Assembly (NCBI RefSeq): GCF_024346715.1
Contig: NZ_AP024853.1
Coordinates: forward strand, 124,001 to 188,000
Source: Photobacterium swingsii
Lineage (GTDB): Bacteria; Pseudomonadota; Gammaproteobacteria; Enterobacterales; Vibrionaceae
Length of the DNA: 64,000 bases
Direction of reading: 5' to 3'
Both the position numbers and the translations under genes were made by a program. The notes under the pieces were generated by a model. The model saw nothing but the letters and a program-made list of their open reading frames with translations. It was not told the origin of the DNA and made no database searches. Of the stretch, positions 8,795-17,141 are shown one piece after another (position 1 is the stretch's first letter; every line of letters starts with the position of its first letter).

Positions 8795-9670
8795 TTATAC
8801 TGACGTTTTATCTTTAATGATTTTGATTGATGCAGTCATGCCGACTCGAAGTTGTAACTGTTGAGGCATTTGTTTGAGGTGCACTTTTACAGGTATACGC
8901 TGGGCTAGGCGGATCCACTGAAAGTTTGGGTTTACGTTTGGCAATAAAGCGTTGCCTGTGCTGCCATCTTGTTTTGCAATACCATAACCTATACTTTGAA
9001 TTTCACCTTTAAGTGGTTGATCATCATGCATCATCAAAGTGACTAAGGTTTTGTCTTTTGGATTAACATTTTGCAGATCTGTTTCTTTGAAAAAGCCTTC
9101 AATCCAAAAGCTATTTTGATCGATCAAAGCAACAACGGGAGTATTCGCGACAACTTGTGAACCGACACGATGACTAAGGTTCGTGATATAGCCATCTGTT
9201 GGTGCTGTAATTCTGGTGAACGTCAGATCTAACTGAGCAGCATCGATTTGCGCATCTGCCGCAAAAACACTGGCTTGTGCGGTTTCGACGGCATTGTGTA
9301 AGTTATTCAGCGTTAGTGTAGGGATAGCGCCTGGTGTACGTTTGATTAAATTCAGTGAACGACGTTCTTCATTTTTGGCTTTATTTAATAAAGCGATAGC
9401 CTGCTTTTGGCTTGCAAGGGCTTTGTTTAGGTTGTTTTTGTATACGCTGTCATCAATTTCAAATAACACCTCACCTTTTTTAACTTGTGCATTATCTTCA
9501 ATGTACATTTTTTTAATTTGCCCCGTTACACGTGGTGTGATTTGGATGACATATGCACGGACTTGTCCATCGCGTGTCCAAGGGTTTTGTGTATAAGTGA
9601 GGTAATGTGAATAGAGGATCACCGAAGCCGTCACCACTAAAATAAGGGTGAGTAAGTAACGTTTTAGCAT
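8795..9670 (-). CDS. HlyD-family periplasmic adaptor (AaeA-like)
   Basis: A 291-aa membrane-fusion protein. One N-terminal membrane helix (residues 5-25) is followed by the biotinyl-lipoyl-like strand region (TPRVTGQIKKMYIEDNAQVK), a short alpha-hairpin and the barrel segment FTRITAPTDGYITNL. It would link the inner-membrane pump encoded 11 nt downstream to an outer-membrane channel. The gene lies 12 nt after the DUF1656 gene on the same strand. Best comparison is E. coli AaeA (about 310 aa). Substrate cannot be read from the sequence. Confidence 0.9.
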   Translation of the reverse strand: MLKRYLLTLILVVTASVILYSHYLTYTQNPWTRDGQVRAYVIQITPRVTGQIKKMYIEDNAQVKKGEVLFEIDDSVYKNNLNKALASQKQAIALLNKAKNEERRSLNLIKRTPGAIPTLTLNNLHNAVETAQASVFAADAQIDAAQLDLTFTRITAPTDGYITNLSHRVGSQVVANTPVVALIDQNSFWIEGFFKETDLQNVNPKDKTLVTLMMHDDQPLKGEIQSIGYGIAKQDGSTGNALLPNVNPNFQWIRLAQRIPVKVHLKQMPQQLQLRVGMTASIKIIKDKTSV

Positions 9671-9682
9671 TGAATAATTCTC

Positions 9683-9889
9683 TTAAAAAATCGTGATGTA
9701 TTTACTGATGGCGTTGACAAAAATAACCATTAAGCACAGTTCGGCAATAACGGGAAAAGCTATGAAGCGGTACAACCCAAGCTTGCCAGCAATAAAAAAG
9801 GCAAAACTCGCCAGTGCATAAGCGATGATGACAACTAATAGAAGTGGCGGGATATACACTTCACCTAATGCAATTTCATGCGGCATCAT
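9683..9889 (-). CDS. DUF1656 small membrane protein (AaeX-like)
   Basis: A 68-aa protein starting MMPHEIALGEVYIPPLLL, the signature beginning of DUF1656, with two membrane helices. The family is always found beside HlyD/FUSC efflux genes, as here, and its role is not known. The ATG at 9889 has AGGTG 9 nt upstream; the in-frame TTG at 9916 would add nine residues not seen in the family. Confidence 0.85.
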   Translation of the reverse strand: MMPHEIALGEVYIPPLLLVVIIAYALASFAFFIAGKLGLYRFIAFPVIAELCLMVIFVNAISKYITIF

Positions 9890-9971
9890 AATTTTTGTCA
9901 CCTTTGGGCGGATCAACGTAGTTATTGAAAGGTGCTCAATGATAGAGGGAGGACTTAGCGGCTCGTAATCG

Positions 9972-9998
9972 CTTTTGATGGATCAGATCCATCAAAAG
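9972..9998. promoter_or_regulatory. Perfect 27-bp palindrome between the LysR gene and the efflux operon
   Basis: Arms CTTTTGATGGATC and GATCCATCAAAAG around one base. There is no T-run on either side, so it looks more like an operator than a terminator. It lies 83 bp upstream of the DUF1656 start and 27 bp past the LysR stop. Confidence 0.5.
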
Positions 9999-10024
9999 GA
10001 GGCTAGCTATGGAGATAGTCGTAA

Positions 10025-10912
10025 TTATTGTGTGTATTGCGCTATTGTAGCGATAATATTTTCTTTTACTTTGGTGATTTGTTTTGAATGTGGGCACCAA
10101 AGTGCGAGAGGGATCTTCAAGTCGTCTTTTAGCTGCTCAGCCGGTAGTTTGACTAAGTGTTCACTGATGTATTCGGAATGAATAATTTTGGTTGGAAGCA
10201 CTGACCAACCAAGCCCTTGTTCGACAAATCTCACGATCAATGACAGCTGATCTATGACTTCGTAGTTGGGGGATAGAATCACTTTTTCACCCATCTCATC
10301 GTCAATTAATGATTTTAGGACAAACTGACGGCTTGTTTTTAATGCTCCATACTGCTCGGCAGTCGGTATGGCGGATATAGGGTGGCTTTTGCCAACAAAG
10401 GGTGCAAAAGAAATGTGGTTTAGAAGGGTGTAATCGATGCTGTTAATCAGCGTGCTATGGTGAACATTCACCATCCCAAAGTGAATGGAGCCATCTTGAA
10501 TCCCTTTCTTTATTTCAGGCTTAGTCCGAACGATAAAGTTAACTCGCATAGAGGGGAATGCTTTTGCAAGATTGGCACGAATGTCGGTTAGCACCTTATT
10601 GGGTAAAAAGCTGCAGTACGCAATGGTGACCGATTCAAGCCCGCCATAAGAAAGGCTTAATGCCACACGATCAAAAGTCCGTGCTTGCTCGATGGCTTGT
10701 TTTGCATAGCGATAAAGGAGTTCACCATCTTCGGTTGGTTTGACCGAACGGCCAACTCGATCGAAGACTTTGATGGCGAGTTGATCCTCTAAATTCGAGA
10801 TGACCTGACCAATAGTAGTGCGGTGTTTATTGAGTTTAGTAGCGGCTTTGCTGAAAGATGCTTGCTCGTAAACGGTAACGAAAGCATCAAGTTGCTCTAG
10901 GCTGAAATTCAT
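10025..10912 (-). CDS. LysR-family transcriptional regulator next to the efflux operon
   Basis: A 295-aa LTTR. The winged helix-turn-helix is at residues 4-62 (LEQLDAFVTVYEQASFSKAA, then GQVISNLEDQLAIKVFDR), followed by a periplasmic-binding-protein-like effector domain. It is upstream of, and on the same strand as, the DUF1656-HlyD-FUSC operon, like aaeR next to aaeXAB, so it is the likely regulator of that operon. The start at 10912 gives the standard LTTR N-terminus; a longer frame to 11185 has no family similarity and runs into the divergent gene. Confidence 0.88.
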   Translation of the reverse strand: MNFSLEQLDAFVTVYEQASFSKAATKLNKHRTTIGQVISNLEDQLAIKVFDRVGRSVKPTEDGELLYRYAKQAIEQARTFDRVALSLSYGGLESVTIAYCSFLPNKVLTDIRANLAKAFPSMRVNFIVRTKPEIKKGIQDGSIHFGMVNVHHSTLINSIDYTLLNHISFAPFVGKSHPISAIPTAEQYGALKTSRQFVLKSLIDDEMGEKVILSPNYEVIDQLSLIVRFVEQGLGWSVLPTKIIHSEYISEHLVKLPAEQLKDDLKIPLALWCPHSKQITKVKENIIATIAQYTQ

Positions 10913-11081
10913 GTAACGACTGACTGAGTAATGAGTATTCCTAACTGTAGCACTGTATGTCTTTGGTGTATAAAAGACTTTGGCAGGTGAAACTTGATGA
11001 TGAAAGGAGTCACGATGATCACGCTTAACACAGTGTTTTTTTGTTAGAATGAACAGACTTTTCAGCGTATAGGAGAGAAAA

Positions 11082-11435
11082 ATGACACCTGCACCCATAA
11101 AAGAACTTATCGCATTCAGTGATTTTGAAAAGCTCGATATTCGTGTTGGCACAATAACCGCAGTCACAGATGTAGAAAAATCCAAAAAACTGATGAAGTT
11201 GACGGTAGATTTCGGCGATCATACACGCACTATTCTTGCTGGTATCAAGCAAGAGCGTGAAAACCCGTCTGAAATTGAAGGCAAGCAGGCGCTGTTTGTT
11301 GTTAATCTTCCTGAGCAAAAAATGGCAGGAGAAGTATCGCAGGGGATGCTGTTCGATATTGGTTATGCTGATAAGCAGTTACCGTGTTTAGCAATGCCAG
11401 AAACACCGATGCCAAATGGAAGTCGTGCAGGTTAA
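11082..11435 (+). CDS. tRNA-binding OB-fold protein (Trbp111/CsaA/YgjH type)
   Basis: A 117-aa protein consisting of a single EMAP-II/Trbp111 OB fold: FEKLDIRVGTITAV, FGDHTRTILAGI and EVSQGMLF are the family motifs. Such stand-alone domains dimerise and bind the outside corner of tRNA; E. coli YgjH is the closest familiar example and CsaA a chaperone-like relative. The C-terminal TPMPNGSRAG is typical. RBS AGGAGAG lies 9 nt before the ATG. Divergent from the LysR gene. Confidence 0.9.
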   Translation: MTPAPIKELIAFSDFEKLDIRVGTITAVTDVEKSKKLMKLTVDFGDHTRTILAGIKQERENPSEIEGKQALFVVNLPEQKMAGEVSQGMLFDIGYADKQLPCLAMPETPMPNGSRAG

Positions 11436-11790
11436 CGTATTCATCTTTATAGTCGCTAATTTGGTGAAATATTGAGTTTTAATTGCGATTAAGCGCAATA
11501 TTTCATCAGTCTAAGATCATATCTAATTTAATTCTATTACGTTCCGCTTACATGCCAGTCTCTCTTTTCCAATTGGGTACATAGTGTTACTTTAACTATT
11601 CACCATTAATATGAATCTACACTCGCATTACGGCAAAACTTCTATTATATTATCCTCTGGTCTTTCTGGATTTGTAATTCTCATTTTTTATTTTATATAC
11701 CTAAAAAGCGTTATGCTTTATTGGGTATGGTTTTATGTGTCTATTAATGAGTAATTATAAAAAACAAAATCTATTAAAGAATATGTTTTT
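11436..11790. other. 355-bp AT-rich intergenic region with one inverted repeat
   Basis: It holds a dyad with perfect 10-bp arms TGAAATATTG (11465-11474) and CAATATTTCA (11496-11505), which could end the tRNA-binding-protein transcript although no T-run follows. I see no gene in the rest. Confidence 0.5.
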
Positions 11791-12048
11791 ATGAAGTTTA
11801 CTGTTTTAAAGCATTCACTTTTTGTCGCAATGCATATAATGATTGCGTATTCGACAACATTTTTTGCCACTATTGTCATGATTTTTACTGAAGACTGGAA
11901 TAACCCATGGAGTCATGAAACTCATCAGTTAATTTCAGATATTGTACTATACGTTTTACTTGTTTATGGTTGCATTGTCGTTTACTGGCATGTCATTAAA
12001 CCAATATTGGCATGGAAATCTTTACGAAGCGCGAAGTTCGGAATCTAG
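11791..12048 (+). CDS. Small two-helix membrane protein, unknown
   Basis: An 85-aa frame with two hydrophobic segments (about residues 8-30 and 47-69) joined by a polar loop rich in His, Asn and Trp. No family recognised. The ribosome site is weak (AAAGA), so the start is uncertain; the reading frame is nevertheless full length with a plausible membrane topology. Neighbours give no clue. Confidence 0.45.
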   Translation: MKFTVLKHSLFVAMHIMIAYSTTFFATIVMIFTEDWNNPWSHETHQLISDIVLYVLLVYGCIVVYWHVIKPILAWKSLRSAKFGI

Positions 12049-12210
12049 GGACTAATGAATCAATACCCATAGCGCATTAAATTTATGTTTATTTGTGAAT
12101 AGATTAAAACAAACTGTCTTTCACTATAAACTTATTTTCATGGTATAAATACGTTAGTAATATAAGCGTATATTTGTAGGCCATGAGATAAGCATGGCAG
12201 GAGAGAGTAA

Positions 12211-12729
12211 ATGGAATTAATTTCACCTTCAGATAAATTTGAAAGCGCATTCTCTGATTTTTATGACGACTTTCAGGTTAATGATCATGAAAATGCAGAG
12301 TTTTATATCGCAGGGAAACAAGATTTCGCTGCTTATGTTCAGAGTCTTCTTGATGAAGCGAACGGTGTGAATCTGCGCGAAGGGTATGTGCCTTGTAATC
12401 ACTATTGGCTAGTGAATGATAATAAGTCGATATTAGGTGCGATTCGTGTTCGCCATAATATAGACAACGAATTTCTTGCCTTAGAAGCAGGCCATATTGG
12501 CTATGATGTAGCACCTTCATTCAGGCAGCAAGGCAATGGCAGGACCATGCTGAAACTTGCGCTACCCAAAGCCAAGGCATTAGGTATTCATTCTGCATTG
12601 ATTACAGCCAACGAAGACAACCTTGCATCGCGTCGTGTTATTGAAAGTAATGGCGGGCGGTTCGATAAAATTGTCCATGGCAAGGTGTTTCCATATCCTA
12701 TCGCACGATATTGGGTTGATTGCATTTGA
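12211..12729 (+). CDS. GNAT-family N-acetyltransferase
   Basis: A 172-aa GNAT protein. The acetyl-CoA-binding segment is GYDVAPSFRQQGNGRTMLKL (residues 98-117), a form of the R/Q-x-x-G-x-G/A motif A, followed by ALITANEDNLASRRVIESNG, the motif-B region. It ends with a tyrosine/arginine-rich strand as in YedL- or PhnO-like enzymes. Substrate unknown. RBS GGAGAGAG lies 4 nt before the ATG. Confidence 0.85.
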   Translation: MELISPSDKFESAFSDFYDDFQVNDHENAEFYIAGKQDFAAYVQSLLDEANGVNLREGYVPCNHYWLVNDNKSILGAIRVRHNIDNEFLALEAGHIGYDVAPSFRQQGNGRTMLKLALPKAKALGIHSALITANEDNLASRRVIESNGGRFDKIVHGKVFPYPIARYWVDCI

Positions 12730-12836
12730 TTTAAGTTGTTGATAAATAAGGTTTGTCATGTTTGTGTCGTGCTCGTGACGTTACTAATATTGGCCTGAAG
12801 GGCTAATCTTCACCGAAACAGCAGAGGGAGTTGGCG

Positions 12837-13349
12837 ATGATAGTTAGGAAATTAAGATTACAACGAGGCTGGTCTCAGGAACACTTGTCGCAAATCAGTG
12901 GGTTGAGTGTGAGAACCATTCAACGTATTGAACGAGGGCATAAGGCTGGCCTTGAATCTTTAAAATCTCTCGCTGCTGTGTTTGAAGTTCAAGTAACGGA
13001 TTTACAACAGGAGCCAGATATGAACGATATGAATAGGAATGACTCTGACATCAAGCATGCTGAGATGCATAGTGATATAAGTATCTCTGATGAAGAAAGT
13101 AAAGTACTTGCTCAGGTCAGAGAGATTAAAGGTTTTTATTCCCACTTAGTCACTTATGTACTCGTGATTAGTATGCTGTTTGTTATAAACTTTATCACTG
13201 ACGCTAGTTATATCTGGGCATGGTGGCCAGCAATGGGCTGGGGTATCGGTATTGTATCTCATGCTTTAAGTGCATTTGAGATAATGAATTTCTTCGGTGC
13301 TGATTGGGAGAAAAAACAAGTAGAAAAACGCTTAGGTCGTAAATTATAG
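12837..13349 (+). CDS. XRE-type HTH regulator fused to a 2TM domain
   Basis: A 170-aa protein. Residues 1-60 are a Cro/C1-type helix-turn-helix (RGWSQEHLSQISGLSVRTIQ, then RIERG). After an acidic linker, residues 98-165 contain two membrane helices with WWPAMGWGIGIVSHAL between them, the conserved centre of the 2TM domain. A membrane-tethered DNA-binding protein is the likely form. The ATG at 12837 has GAGGGAG 6 nt upstream; the TTG at 12831 is less likely. Target genes unknown. Confidence 0.85.
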   Translation: MIVRKLRLQRGWSQEHLSQISGLSVRTIQRIERGHKAGLESLKSLAAVFEVQVTDLQQEPDMNDMNRNDSDIKHAEMHSDISISDEESKVLAQVREIKGFYSHLVTYVLVISMLFVINFITDASYIWAWWPAMGWGIGIVSHALSAFEIMNFFGADWEKKQVEKRLGRKL

Positions 13350-13366
13350 CTTGTGTTATTTGCTTT

Positions 13367-13405
13367 AGAGCTAGGTTATATATACAAGAAACCTAGCTCT
13401 ACTTT
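13367..13405 (+). terminator. Terminator hairpin between convergent genes
   Basis: Perfect 11-bp arms AGAGCTAGGTT and AACCTAGCTCT around a 12-nt AT loop, then ACTTTATTAT. It lies between the XRE-2TM gene and the convergent P-loop kinase gene. Confidence 0.75.
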
Positions 13406-13412
13406 ATTATCT

Positions 13413-13958
13413 TCATGCTATGATATTTTCGATAAATTGCTTTGCTTCTTTGGGGGATGTAATTCTTACAAACTGAATGTGCGAATATTGCTCGTCAGTC
13501 ATGATGCTTTGGTAGCGAATCTTGTTAGTGTGATATGTTTTGAGTGTCCAGAGTAATATTGAATCTTTACTGGCTAGTACTTTTTTCAAGCTTTCTTTAT
13601 TGCCGGTGTTTGGCCAGAGTTCTTTTTGGCTAATAATGCGATAAACAGCGCGCTTTACTGCTTGGTATAGAGTGCGGCCTAAAGAGTAATCAATCCAAAT
13701 AACAGTATCTACCTTGTGCCACTTTATCGGAACTGTTCGGTTATAGTTTCCATCTAATACCCAGTGTTCATTTGATGTGACTTGCGATAAAGCCTCAAAG
13801 AACTCTTCATCTGTTGATTCCTGCCAGTTTGCTTTCCAAAACAAACTGTCCATTTCGTAATAAGGGCAAGACAACTTTCCAGCTAAATGCTTTGAGAATG
13901 TTGATTTACCACTGCCACTGGTCCCTACAACGTTTATTCGCCTCATTGTTACTGCCAT
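13413..13958 (-). CDS. P-loop nucleoside kinase-like protein (FlaR/adenylate-kinase-like)
   Basis: A 181-aa P-loop NTPase. The Walker A is GTSGSGKST near residue 12; a LID-like segment with many Arg/Lys follows (RTLYQAVKRAVYRI). It resembles the 'DNA topology modulation protein FlaR' group of adenylate-kinase-like proteins, common single genes in bacteria with no settled role. ATG 13958 or 13946 are both possible starts. Tail-to-tail with the XRE-2TM gene. Confidence 0.8.
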   Translation of the reverse strand: MAVTMRRINVVGTSGSGKSTFSKHLAGKLSCPYYEMDSLFWKANWQESTDEEFFEALSQVTSNEHWVLDGNYNRTVPIKWHKVDTVIWIDYSLGRTLYQAVKRAVYRIISQKELWPNTGNKESLKKVLASKDSILLWTLKTYHTNKIRYQSIMTDEQYSHIQFVRITSPKEAKQFIENIIA

Positions 13959-13982
13959 TCCGTTGCCAGCCTTCTATCAGTA

Positions 13983-14450
13983 TTAAAGATCTAAATACAG
14001 TCTCAGCATATCTTTATGCTGAATACCATTTTCAATGATTGGATCTGGGTAGTGTGTAATAAAGTGGTCTTTAACTACTTTATCAATTCTAAAACCTAAT
14101 CGGTGGTAATAGGTGAGCTGGTACCCAAAGGCACCTGTACCGAGCTCAATCCTCTTTACCCCTTTTTCTTTGAGCGCATTGATGGAAAATGCCAGCAGTT
14201 TGGATCCGATGCCTTGCTGTTGATATTCAGGCTGTACAGAAACATTGAATATTTCAACGAGAGTAGACATGTCTTGTCGCTGCTTAGATTTTTTTGGTGA
14301 CACAATACAGGCTGCGCGTATATCAGTATTCTCAGTTGCTACAAAGCACCAAGCGTTAGATAAGTAGCCTTGAATACTAATTTCTGATGGATCGGCTTCG
14401 AGCAACAAGGATAAAGGGACTTGATCCGATGGAACTTGATGATAGTGCAT
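13983..14450 (-). CDS. GNAT-family N-acetyltransferase
   Basis: A 155-aa GNAT enzyme with motif A at VSVQPEYQQQGIGSKLLAF (residues 71-89) and the following helix-strand KGVKRIELGTGAFGYQLTYY, HRLGF. The GTGAFGYQLTYYHRLGFR stretch is typical of the group that includes B. subtilis YvbK-like acetyltransferases. Substrate unknown. It lies 24 nt upstream of the P-loop kinase gene on the same strand and may share its transcript. Confidence 0.82.
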   Translation of the reverse strand: MHYHQVPSDQVPLSLLLEADPSEISIQGYLSNAWCFVATENTDIRAACIVSPKKSKQRQDMSTLVEIFNVSVQPEYQQQGIGSKLLAFSINALKEKGVKRIELGTGAFGYQLTYYHRLGFRIDKVVKDHFITHYPDPIIENGIQHKDMLRLYLDL

Positions 14451-14504
14451 GGTTATAAAGTCTCTCTCTTTATTGCTGTAATAATGATTGAGCTAACGAT
14501 GTTG

Positions 14505-14972
14505 CTATAACGGGAAGACTTTTTCAAAGCGTTCGAGTACAAGTTCTGACTCTTCATTAAAAGTCGCACCTATTTGGGCGGCATAATGCGTGAAAAAGTC
14601 GATGTGAGCCTGACGCCACCATTCGTAGCTACCATCTCCTTCGCCTTCTGATTCCGCAAATTCCCGCGAGACTCGATTAAAAGGGCTGGTGGATACCTCA
14701 GTGAGTCGTACTATACATACGGGGTCTTCAGCCCAGTTTAAAACAAGGGTTAAGTTACCAACTTGTGGTAGTGGATCATTTTCAATGTCATAGCCAGCTT
14801 TCAGGCTACAGGATGCGCGTTTAATACCCTTATTGATCAAACGAGCGCACTCATTGGCATTGTACTCATCGGCACAAAAATACTCAGCAATAATTTGAGG
14901 GATTGCAGCACGTTCGGTTGGCGTTAACTGTACTAGATAGGCATCTATCATTGCTTGTTGATTTGGTGTCAT
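14505..14972 (-). CDS. ASCH-domain RNA-binding-like protein
   Basis: A 155-aa ASCH-superfamily protein. The motif INKGIKRASCSL (residues 46-57) matches the family's G-x-K-x-x-x-x-S signature and EGEGDGSYEWWRQAHIDFF (residues 109-127) is the second conserved block. ASCH proteins have a PUA-like fold and some (YqfB) hydrolyse acetylated cytidine; this one belongs to the larger YqfB-unlike group often annotated as ASCH/DUF984. Function unassigned. Confidence 0.82.
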   Translation of the reverse strand: MTPNQQAMIDAYLVQLTPTERAAIPQIIAEYFCADEYNANECARLINKGIKRASCSLKAGYDIENDPLPQVGNLTLVLNWAEDPVCIVRLTEVSTSPFNRVSREFAESEGEGDGSYEWWRQAHIDFFTHYAAQIGATFNEESELVLERFEKVFPL

Positions 14973-15018
14973 GTTCTTCCTTGAAATAGAGGTTGCTTAA
15001 CAAATGAATGCTTATTTA

Positions 15019-15462
15019 TTAATTCTTAATGAGATATTGGTTAATAAATGCTTTTACTTGGCTTTCTGCTATGCCGACATCAACTTGAATGTTTGCTTTC
15101 TGAAGTCGAGCTAGGCCTTTTCCGCTGTTTCGCGGATCTGGATCGATAAGGGCAACAACCACACGCTTAAAACCTAAGGTCGCAAGGGTGTCAGCGCAAG
15201 CAGGTGTTCGTCCCACAAAAGAGCAGGGTTCAAGAGTGACATAAGCGGTTACATCACTAAAGTTGGCTGACGTATTCTCTAAGTATAACGCGATAGCATG
15301 TGCTTCAGCATGGTGCTGACCGGGTGGTTGCGTATAACCTTCGCTAATGATGCTCCCATTTTTTACCAGCACACAGCCAACGGGAGGGTTGGGGCGACAT
15401 TGCGGTAGCGCTTGTCGTGATAGCTCAAGCGCCCGTAACATGTATTTTTTATCATAGTGCAT
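15019..15462 (-). CDS. RibD-type pyrimidine deaminase domain protein
   Basis: A 147-aa stand-alone deaminase of the cytidine deaminase superfamily. Zinc-site motifs HAEAHA (His and catalytic Glu) and PCSFVGRTPAC (two Cys) match the N-terminal deaminase half of RibD; the reductase half is absent. RibD converts diaminohydroxyphosphoribosylaminopyrimidine in riboflavin synthesis, but isolated copies may act on other bases. ATG 15462 is chosen since GGAAG is 8 nt upstream; the first 11 nt overlap the end of the upstream nucleotidyltransferase gene, implying co-translation. Confidence 0.85.
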   Translation of the reverse strand: MHYDKKYMLRALELSRQALPQCRPNPPVGCVLVKNGSIISEGYTQPPGQHHAEAHAIALYLENTSANFSDVTAYVTLEPCSFVGRTPACADTLATLGFKRVVVALIDPDPRNSGKGLARLQKANIQVDVGIAESQVKAFINQYLIKN

Positions 15463-16018
15463 CACTGAAACTTCCAATTGTGAGTTTAGGCCAATGGACT
15501 ACCCATTGTTTTGCTTGGATTCGTTGCTCGAAGAGTGCGCGTGAACGCCTAGGATTATGGGTGATCTTGAGGTCAAATAAAGAATCTACACCAAAAGCAC
15601 TTATCCCTTGGTAACCACCTCTGCCAGCTGTCGTTGGCACTTTTCTAATGGCAATGGCTGTTTCTTTTTCTGGCCAAAAACGCATGGCATCTAGTGTACT
15701 TAAATACGGGCGATCGCCATTATAGCCGTGCATCCTTGCTTGATTTCGCACTTGCCAATTTTGATTTGGCATCATGTCTGAGAGTTGTTGCTCAAGCGCA
15801 ATATCTCTGCTTGGATCGCTTTCAGTTGGGTCGAAATAAATAACATCCAGATCATTGAGCGGGGTTGTTATCGGTTTTTCGGGATGCAGGTGATCCCAGA
15901 CTAAATTTCGGACAAAGCCAGCGGCTAAATAACATTGTGGAAGTGCTAGTAGCGATACACAATGAAGCGCCTCTTGCCGTAATTGATCCTTTTCAATGAG
16001 TGTGATAATTCGCTGCAT
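15452..16018 (-). CDS. Nucleotidyltransferase-family protein (DUF925/NTP_transf_6)
   Basis: A 188-aa protein of the nucleotidyltransferase-like DUF925 group: AAGFVRNLVWD (residues 32-42), NDLDVIYFD (residues 54-62, catalytic-Asp pair) and YLSTLDAMRFWPE (residues 105-117) are the family blocks. Presumed to transfer a nucleotide to an unknown target. Overlaps the following RibD-type deaminase gene by 11 bp. Confidence 0.85.
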   Translation of the reverse strand: MQRIITLIEKDQLRQEALHCVSLLALPQCYLAAGFVRNLVWDHLHPEKPITTPLNDLDVIYFDPTESDPSRDIALEQQLSDMMPNQNWQVRNQARMHGYNGDRPYLSTLDAMRFWPEKETAIAIRKVPTTAGRGGYQGISAFGVDSLFDLKITHNPRRSRALFEQRIQAKQWVVHWPKLTIGSFSDAL

Positions 16019-16027
16019 ATTATTGAC

Positions 16028-16840
16028 TCAATTTGTTATTTCTAGTTTTGCTTCTGCGTATTCTCTTAGTACTCGAGCATTATCGGCATATACATCATTG
16101 CCACACGCTATGCCATCGAAAGCGATAGAAGGGCTGGAGTAGAAGGGGTGTAATTCATCCGCGTAAGACATCACTGTGCCTTTACCTCCGCAGCGATAAC
16201 CATAGGCGTATTGTTTTATTTTAGAATGGAGCCCAACAGGTAACCAAGTTGCTAAATCGAATAGGTAGCCTTCAGTCTGATCTGAGAGTGTATCGATATC
16301 GTGATTTGCCCATGCTAAGTGGCCTAATTCATGTTCTAACACGGTTTTGGGACAGTTTATATCTAGCACGAAAAATTGAGGATAGAGTGTAACGTCTGTT
16401 TGTCCGCATTTATCGGGATTGAACGTTGAATTCCGCGTGCTGAATACTACGCCGTAATAAGGGTATACGTGATGATGTGATTGGTTTTGCTGCAGCGATT
16501 TTATTCTATCTGGATAGTAATAGGCGAGGAGATCATGCACAGCATAGATATCTTGGAAGTTGATATCGAGTAATTCACTGATGTACACCACCTCTTTTAA
16601 GGTCCGTTTCATGGGAATGCAAGAATTACGCATGACGGTATTGGAATGTTCCAACCAACTCTTTATGTGGCCTTCAATAACAAAGGGGGCATATTGCGCC
16701 TTAATTGATTCGGTTAAAAACAAAGTGATAGGCGTTGTTAACACAGCTTCTGGTAAACAAGTGGGTGTAGTGAGTGGTTTATCCTCAGCGAACGAATTGA
16801 ATGAAAACAGAGATAAAAAGATCGCAATATATTTCCCCAA
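16028..16840 (-). CDS. Secreted metzincin-like zinc metalloprotease
   Basis: A 270-aa protein with the zinc motif HELGHLAWANHD (H170, E171, H174, H180 from the start used here), the metzincin pattern HExxHxxxxxHD, followed about 45 residues later by VMSYAD, a plausible Met-turn. Several Cys suggest disulfides. The TTG at 16840 has AAGGAG 7 nt upstream and gives a clean signal peptide (GKYIAIFLSLFSFNSFA then ED). A longer ATG start at 16915 would place 25 extra residues before it. It is thus probably exported and proteolytic. No close named family recognised. Confidence 0.75.
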   Translation of the reverse strand: MGKYIAIFLSLFSFNSFAEDKPLTTPTCLPEAVLTTPITLFLTESIKAQYAPFVIEGHIKSWLEHSNTVMRNSCIPMKRTLKEVVYISELLDINFQDIYAVHDLLAYYYPDRIKSLQQNQSHHHVYPYYGVVFSTRNSTFNPDKCGQTDVTLYPQFFVLDINCPKTVLEHELGHLAWANHDIDTLSDQTEGYLFDLATWLPVGLHSKIKQYAYGYRCGGKGTVMSYADELHPFYSSPSIAFDGIACGNDVYADNARVLREYAEAKLEITN

Positions 16841-17141
16841 ACTCACGCTCCTTGTGAATATTTTGGTTATTAGTCCATAGAAACCAAAGAGATAGTAGCA
16901 TAAAAAACCTTTCATATAGCAGAAGGTTTATATCGTAATAGTAAGGCCATAACGGTATGGCTTATATGCATTATTTATCCAAAATGAAGCTTTCATCCTG
17001 TAAGTCTGACTTACAGCTGCTTGTTGGTGCTGTTTTCATCAGGCGAGTAATATCAATGCCAACGAAACGGGGTACTCAACCAATATTCAACATTGAATAT
17101 CTCACCGAGATAACCAGTCGAATTCTGATGAGGATAAGATT
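16841..17141. other. 300-bp intergenic region with a 19-bp palindrome
   Basis: Besides the palindrome listed separately I see no gene here; a short open stretch at 16957-17145 has no ribosome site or signature. It separates the divergent metalloprotease and choloylglycine-hydrolase-family genes and must hold both promoters. Confidence 0.5.
16998..17016. promoter_or_regulatory. Perfect 19-bp palindrome, candidate operator
   Basis: CTGTAAGTC, T, GACTTACAG. It lies 125 bp upstream of the choloylglycine-hydrolase-family gene and between divergent genes, a typical place for a dimeric regulator to bind. The regulator is not identifiable. Confidence 0.45.
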
